Origin: Klebsormidium nitens
Lineage: Eukaryota > Streptophyta > Klebsormidiophyceae > Klebsormidiales > Klebsormidiaceae
Length of the DNA: 50,486 bases
Assembly (NCBI GenBank): GCA_000708835.1
Contig: DF237284.1
Location: 52,886-103,371, forward strand
Direction of reading: 5' to 3'
The notes beneath the pieces are model-generated. The model made no database searches, had not been told where the DNA came from, and saw only the letters and a program-made list of their open reading frames with translations. Position numbers and translations under genes: made by a program. Numbering within the stretch: position 1 is the first letter of the stretch; each line of letters begins with the position of its first letter. Below are positions 44,990 to 50,486 of the stretch, piece after piece.

Positions 44990-47900
44990 TCACTGGACTA
45001 ATAATGAGCACTCCCTTTTCAATACGTTCGGACAACGTTGCAATAAAGTAAGGCCCAACATCTGACGATTGTGAAGATGAGCAACATCGGGCTCAAAGTG
45101 AACCATGGCAGCCTTATTTTGCTTTGGCGACGATTGTGTCGCATCCGGCCGTGCCGTTGTGCTCGTGTATGCATCGACGATGCTCCAGCCAGCCGCTTTG
45201 AAGATTGGTATCACATGCTTGTTAAAGACAGCCACCGTGTACCTGAAAGCAGGGTGACATGAAGGGTTAGTACTTCAAGATATTAGATAGAAGTATCGTT
45301 GCTCAACATTAGGGTTGTTAGGACAACGTTACCACCAAAGCTAAGCTCACTTCGTAAACACTTATCTTCCTCCAAGTAAACGTGGTAGCCATGAGCTTGA
45401 GATGAAAGAATCAACTTCTGTAAAAAAAATTGTTTGCCACCCAATCAGAATTAGAGTATAAACTTATCGCAAGCCCTGTTGTCTAGAGCGACTCCACTTC
45501 GAACTTGTACCTTTCGTAAGGCTGCGATGTAGAAGCCTTGGATGTTCTGAGGTGTTCTAGGGGTGTTCTAGAGGTGATCATGGACCCACATTCCTTGCCA
45601 TGCTCCAGATTGACAGGGTTTTGCTTGAACCAATCTTCATGCTTCTTAGCAGAAGGTCCAGAATCTTTCCTCAGGAGTCAATTAGAGAGAAAATTTTATC
45701 ACCCCTAGAGAAGCAGAAAACTGCTTACCGTGATGTCACGAAGCTTTGCTCCTCTTCTAGAACCGCTTGCCAGTGAGCGTGGTGATTCCCAAACCTATGC
45801 CAGGATGCGGTCGTGGCCCGAAAGATTTTCGGACCAATGAAGCCCACTTCTTCTACCTTGGCTATAACTTGCTTGATGTTACGGATATAAACAATCGATC
45901 TCTCGAGCAGAACCAAATCCATTCAGCTCCCTCCACTCCCTGCACTTTGACAAAAGACTGAGTTGGCTCGTCGGAAAAACGACAGAAGGAAAGCTTTGCT
46001 GACATGCACCTGCGGACTTCGAAAAAGCGGACCAATCTGAATCGCTCAAAAGGAGATGGCCGGGTGCTTGGACTATGCAGTACGATAAAACAGTTGACGG
46101 AGCCGTGGTGTTGGCCCTGGGACGATATCAATGCCCAGGTCGGGCTCAATGACAAGCTTCGCTGGAGCCAAACAATCTGCTCTTTGATCCAAAGTAAACG
46201 GTAGGATCCGGACATTGCAAACAGGTTTCAGCAATCTAAGCTACGACTATGGCACCCCACTCCGCATCTCACTTACAAATCTGAAGAACGAACATTGCAA
46301 AGAACCTTGATTCTGAACTTTCTGTTGGTCTGCCCGAGAATCTCCAAGTATACTTACCTCCCAACGGGGTTGCAGAAATGGTTTAGATCGTGGAGGCCGG
46401 CGTTGAACCATATAGCCGCAGCACCGTTTGCGTCCTCAAAGTGAATAGCTGCTGACTCAAATGCCGCGCTTGCGTTCGCTATCTTTACTGGTAAACCCCC
46501 ATGTAAAGAGGTGTACTCTAGCTCAAGCCAACGACCACACTGACCGGTGCTGTTGTAGTGTTTCTGGAGCTCCCGCGTTTGCATTGCCATCACAGAGTCC
46601 CCAAGTAAGAAAAGCTGCAAGAAGAACGGGAGAAATTGTTCCGGCACATCTTGGATTTGAAAAAATGAGGTCCTTGAGGAACCAACCGTAGAATGGTACG
46701 ACTGTCGCCGTTGCTCGTCCAGGGCCAAAGCCAAGACTTTCTGGATTGACAACCAGCGGCAAGTCCGACTTTTAGAAACAAAGACTGTCTTGAGAACCAA
46801 CAGCAATCTCTCTCATCCCCGCGACTAAACTGTGAGGACCTCCGCTGCCATGCCAGAAGTTAGTTTGCACCCGTGTGACCTGTTCAACCAAATCGAAGAT
46901 GTTCTGAGCATGTTGGTAACATGTTGGACGCTGCTATCGAACATATTGAAGCATCATGGAACTGAATGCATGATAGAGTCCCAAAGGTTATCTGTCATTC
47001 CATCAGGACCAAATCACACGGCATTGACTTAGTTTTGTTGTCCAGCTTTGCAAAAAAGACAAACCGGCTTGAATACCACCTGCGCAAGCAGCAACCAGTG
47101 CTTAGCACTTCACTTTTTTAAGCCCCTTTTTCCAAGTTAACATCTTGCAAACGTTGCCAGCCAGTTGAAGAAAAAAGGTTTCAGGACATCCGGCGCTGAT
47201 ACTCATCCTCCTACTCATGACAAGTATTAAGAAGCCTGTTCGTCTTCGAGCCGGAATACGAAGGCATTGTTTGATCTCGGCTTTTTCTGGGCGACTCGGA
47301 CGTTTTTGCCCACACCGTCTGCCCCTTTTCCCAAACCTGTTCTCCCGAATAACTTGGAACAAGAAGACCTGCACATGAAAATAAGAGATTGCAAAGAGGT
47401 TGCAGAGACCTTACCTTGAACTTGTGCTCACCGTAGCACTGCTTGAAGGTCGTTTCGTTCATGCACTCCCATACGGGGAGCCGGCATCCTAGAGGTTGCC
47501 ACGTGTATGTAGCGTTTAGAAAACTGACACGTGTTGTTGTAGCATCGGCTTCAGGAACGCTGGATGGGGCCGGCCTTTCGAGTACCCACCTCCCTCTGGG
47601 CCCGCCAATGTCGTCTCCTTCGCAGAGGCGGAGAGAACTTTGAGAAGGCCGAGAAGGCCCTGTGACAGCGACCGTGAAAGGACTGCCCTTGATCTCCTTA
47701 CCCTCGAAGTATGTTTGCTGCAACAATGGAAGGACCGTGTCACTAGTCAAGTAAGATGGGTCGCTTAACTCATGAGTATCTCTGACGTGATGTCCTCTGT
47801 CAGAGGTGACGTACTCGAAAGTGACAGGGTTTGCTGATGAAAGAGGGTTTTTGACGTTGAAACTCAACGATATATGCAGCAAGATGCTACCTTACAGTTG

Positions 47901-49772
47901 CTTACTCTTCCATTTTCCAATGTTCATCCGCTTCCCGCATCACTGCTGTAGCGGCCGTACTTTCCACGAAACTTTTCGAGGAGTCTTAAATGCTATTCAT
48001 GGTAATCTGAGGCTTGCCACGTTAGAGAATAACGCAATAAGGGAGAAATGCACCCCAGGAGATACAGGAACCAATCACCGTTTTACTCGTTGATGACTTG
48101 TCTGAGACCTGTCTGCACCTTAGACTCAGTCAACATAGCTGCCTTGGATCGGGGAACCGAACGTTCAAAGAGACAGAATTGGAGACCAAAACATGGAGGC
48201 AAGAATGTTGCTGGCTAACAGTGCAATTCCTCCATGTTGAAGTCACCTACTTGTGAGAGAAAGTTCGGGTCTCCCTCGCCGAAGGGGGTTGCGAAGTCAA
48301 CTGCGACTTGCAAGGTGTAAATTCCTGGGTCGTAGACTTCATAATAAACCCGAAAAATGGTGCGGTTGACTCGCTCTGAGTAGCCAGGCACGATTGTTGG
48401 CCCCACCAGCCTTATGGAAAAACATCGTCGTTGTGTTCTCCGTAAGGTCGATCGCCTGCAATAAATCACACGTTGTCTGAAAAGCGTGCTGGAAAGGGCA
48501 AGTTTAGTACACACAGTGGGTGCACGATAGCACCACCCAAAGCTTAAAGCATCAACAAAGCGAAACCACTTCTCGGTCACGTGGACGGTTAAACTCTACT
48601 GTGCAATTTCAATGCATCAATTCAAGCCACTCGTTAGTATATAGATGCGGCTAGCAAAACCTGCTCCACGTGCAACCGTTCTGTACAGGTGAAAGGCTTA
48701 CCTGATATTGGGCACATATAGGGTCGATCTTGATCAGAAACTCCGTCTCCTGATTTGTTGTTGCTTGAGAGGCTCCATCACCGGAGGCTGTGATGCAACT
48801 CGCTAAAACACCATGTTGAAGCCTGCCTGATCGCGACACACACGGCATCTCCCCGGGAATGTAGCTGCCTGCGGTCGTTGGAATCGCATACAATCTATCC
48901 ACTGCGTCCAAAGGATACGCTCTCTCTGTAGTTTGGTTCCTGCAAAGGTAGAGCTGAGATCAGCAACTGGCTTCTCGTAGCAAAAGTAACTAAAGTACCT
49001 TACCTACAGGCCTAGGTTTCTCGGTGGGTTGGAGTGCCTTTTGTTTAGGCATCTTGGCAGCCAGTATTACTGCCCTCTTTGTATTGTAAAAGTCGAAAGG
49101 TGCCAGATATGAGTCAAATCGCCACGCTGCACTTTCAAAAGATCAGTATACAAGTCAGCTTGTACTAAAAGTGTCTGAAGCATCAGGCTTTAAAGCATTT
49201 GCATCTGAGATATGATCATCAAGTGCCACAGAAAGCTGGTGATTGGATCGGAAATCGAGAGATGGTGCATAGGCGTCTTCCCGCACTTTAGAGTAAGAGT
49301 AATGAAACAACTGGCCGTGCTTTTATGCAGGCTCTACAGATCAGCAAGCGGCAAGGTGTTGCTGATACAATCCGTGCTGCAATCATTTTTCCACCTCAAG
49401 CTGATTCAGTACTGGGTTGATTGAGAAGAACTATATCAGACAGTCAGCACATGGACAGAGGAAACATAGTACGCTACCCCAGGAACAAACAGTCGATGTG
49501 TACTCAAAATTAGGAGACAAATTTTGAACCTAGTAAGTAACGTTGGGCAAATTCATCCTTGGCAGCATTTGAAGCCTTGTCTGGGGAACCAGAATCTGCA
49601 TCAGAAATGTCCTTTTTAGCAGCCTCATACCACCGATGGAAGCGAGTACTTGCCTTGAAACTGGGTCGCCACAGAAGTTGGGTGTCAGAAGCCTTGTTAC
49701 GCCAGAATGTGGCCCATCATTGACCAGTAGAAACGCCAGACATGCTGCCAGTGCTGCCAGCAGGATGGACAT
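44990..49772 (-). CDS. Type II membrane protein with filamin repeat and NXPE-like SGNH domain; 7 exons (about 513 aa)
   Basis: Exons (- strand): 49772-49654, 48939-48702, 48455-48251, 47717-47415, 46614-46358, 45899-45729, 45242-44990. Residues 1-20 (MSILLAALAACLAFLLV) are a signal anchor. Exons 2-4 hold a filamin-type Ig repeat: CITASGDGASQ and TEFLIKID, then FSIRLVGP, DPGIYTLQVAV, and FEGKEIKGSPFTVAVTGP. The rest is an SGNH/PC-esterase fold like NXPE proteins: GRWVLERPAP, WQPLGCRLP, LFLLGDSVM with the nucleophile Ser, WFNAGLHDL, FRATTASWHRF, AGWSIVDAYTSTTARPD and the catalytic DVAHLH near the end. The lumenal reaction is probably acyl transfer to or from a glycan (inference from NXPE/PC-esterase relatives). 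Intron 1 begins with GC (AAG|GCAAGT). Exon 2 ends in phase 0 but exon 3 reads correctly only with one base carried over; total exon length is one over a multiple of three, so a small indel, a missed micro-exon or unusual splicing exists here. Confidence 0.82.
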
Positions 49773-50065
49773 AAGAGCAAGTCTCCCGCACACATTCTTC
49801 CAAGCACTGGACACATGCGAAGCTCTTTGTTTGTGCTGTTCGTGGCCTCATTCTAACAGCTAAATAGCTTTTGATGGCCAAAGAGTGTTCACTAATTAGC
49901 TGCTCACAAACTGCAGAGCGCCGGTTGTAGTCAACTAAAGCACCACAACGTCATCAGTCTTCCCAAAGGGCCGCCAGGAACCACGAACTGAACCTCCAGG
50001 TGTTCCTGGTTAGTTCAAGTGGTTGTAAAGATCCCATGCAACCTCCATAATGGAGCTTGTCCCCT

Positions 50066-50095
50066 GAACTTGACCCTGAACTTGAAGTTGAAGGC
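50066..50095 (-). repeat. TTCAAC/TTCAAG hexamer cluster, copy 3
   Basis: On the - strand it reads CTTCAACTTCAAGTTCAGG and continues with GTCAAGTTCAGG, about 295 bases upstream of the filamin/SGNH start codon, in the same orientation relative to the gene as copies 1 and 2. Confidence 0.6.
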
Positions 50096-50215
50096 TGCTG
50101 TCTGAAGAGACTCTGCGAAACGACGCATGCCTGTCTCACAGCTCAGCATTGGTCTGGCCGTTTCTGTTTCTTGCCTTGACGGTTGTTGTAACCAATGTGT
50201 TTCAGCTCTTTGGGC

Positions 50216-50233
50216 TTTTTTTTTTTTTTTTTT
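50216..50233. repeat. Homopolymer T run
   Basis: 18 consecutive T on the + strand. It could be the poly(A) end of a - strand retroposed sequence, but no target duplication was recognised. Confidence 0.9.
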
Positions 50234-50486
50234 AAAATGGGTCGGCAACGCCAACAGTCCGAAGATATAAGAGTCCGGTCTCGGTCTAGGATCCTCCTAC
50301 CCTAGACAAACTCTCTACATTGACCATCCCGTTGTCAAAAAGCGCACTTTAACTAGGTACATTTCGGGGTCCCGAACTTTCCGCTGGCTGGGGCTGGCAC
50401 CGTCCGATGAGTGCCACGTATAGGGACCGAGTCCAAGTCTGTCAGAATTGCACTTGTACACTGCGGCAGTACTTTCTCCGTCGAGT

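Larger units (their letters stand above)
49773..50486. promoter_or_regulatory. Upstream region of the filamin/SGNH gene, to window end
   Basis: No gene supported. Contains the third TTCAAC/TTCAAG cluster (50066-50095) and an 18-base T run (50216-50233). Confidence 0.45.

Noticed and set aside
44748-45065. + strand open frame of about 105 codons
   Set aside because: It overlaps the last exon of the - strand gene, begins inside the tandem repeat and has no recognisable motif.
46000-46215. Extra exon of the filamin/SGNH gene (frame with RPSPFERFRLVRFFEVR)
   Set aside because: Exon 5 (ending 46358) joins exon 6 (starting 45899) directly in phase and restores family motifs, so this stretch is intron.

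Overview
The window is nuclear DNA from a eukaryote with intron-rich genes, most likely a streptophyte green alga (a Klebsormidium-like charophyte; this is inference). The reasons: a plant-type heterotrimeric G-protein alpha subunit, a chloroplast DUF760 protein known from plants, and a Shulin/DAAF9 ciliary dynein-packaging factor, which is expected only in organisms that still build motile cilia (flowering plants lost them). Spliceosomal introns have normal GT-AG ends, with three apparent GC-AG exceptions. There are no operons, CRISPR arrays, rRNA genes or convincing tRNA genes.

Layout: eight multi-exon or single-exon genes were rebuilt exon by exon with consistent phases, plus one small coiled-coil gene. 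In order: (1) + strand 482-1798, unrecognised Pro-rich protein; (2) - strand 6248-3114, family 2 glycosyltransferase, 6 exons; (3) + strand 6994-12582, chloroplast DUF760 protein, 7 exons; (4) - strand 18326-13823, protein with about 17 armadillo repeats and a long C-terminal extension, disrupted by one frameshift; (5) - strand 25520-19443, G-alpha, 13 exons, 388 aa; (6) + strand 26679-30245, CMP-sialate/UDP-sugar transporter-like protein, 4 exons; (7) - strand 32994-32028, small coiled-coil protein; (8) + strand 33946-43629, DAAF9/Shulin, 11 exons, 1272 aa; (9) - strand 49772-44990, type II membrane protein with a filamin repeat and an NXPE-like SGNH domain, 7 exons. Apart from the ARM gene lying downstream of G-alpha on the same strand, neighbours alternate between divergent and convergent pairs.

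The most unusual signal is in the introns. Around several exons (DUF760 exons 4 and 5, DAAF9 exons 2 and 5, transporter exon 3) there are decayed tandem copies of the exon edge together with its splice site, mostly repeating every 150-205 bases. In DUF760 these 'ghost exons' fill most of two introns. One copy (10718 onward) differs from the real exon largely at third codon positions. I know of no named description of this pattern.

Other oddities: three GC-AG introns among 44 placed; a short element with terminal inverted repeats inside a glycosyltransferase intron; a TTCAAC/TTCAAG hexamer cluster upstream of three genes in the same orientation; a reading-frame break in the filamin/SGNH gene; and an exact 60-base-period duplication just beyond its 3' end. 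The genes do not form one pathway. The glycosyltransferase, nucleotide-sugar transporter and NXPE-like protein could all act on glycans in the secretory pathway, but nothing here shows they act together.
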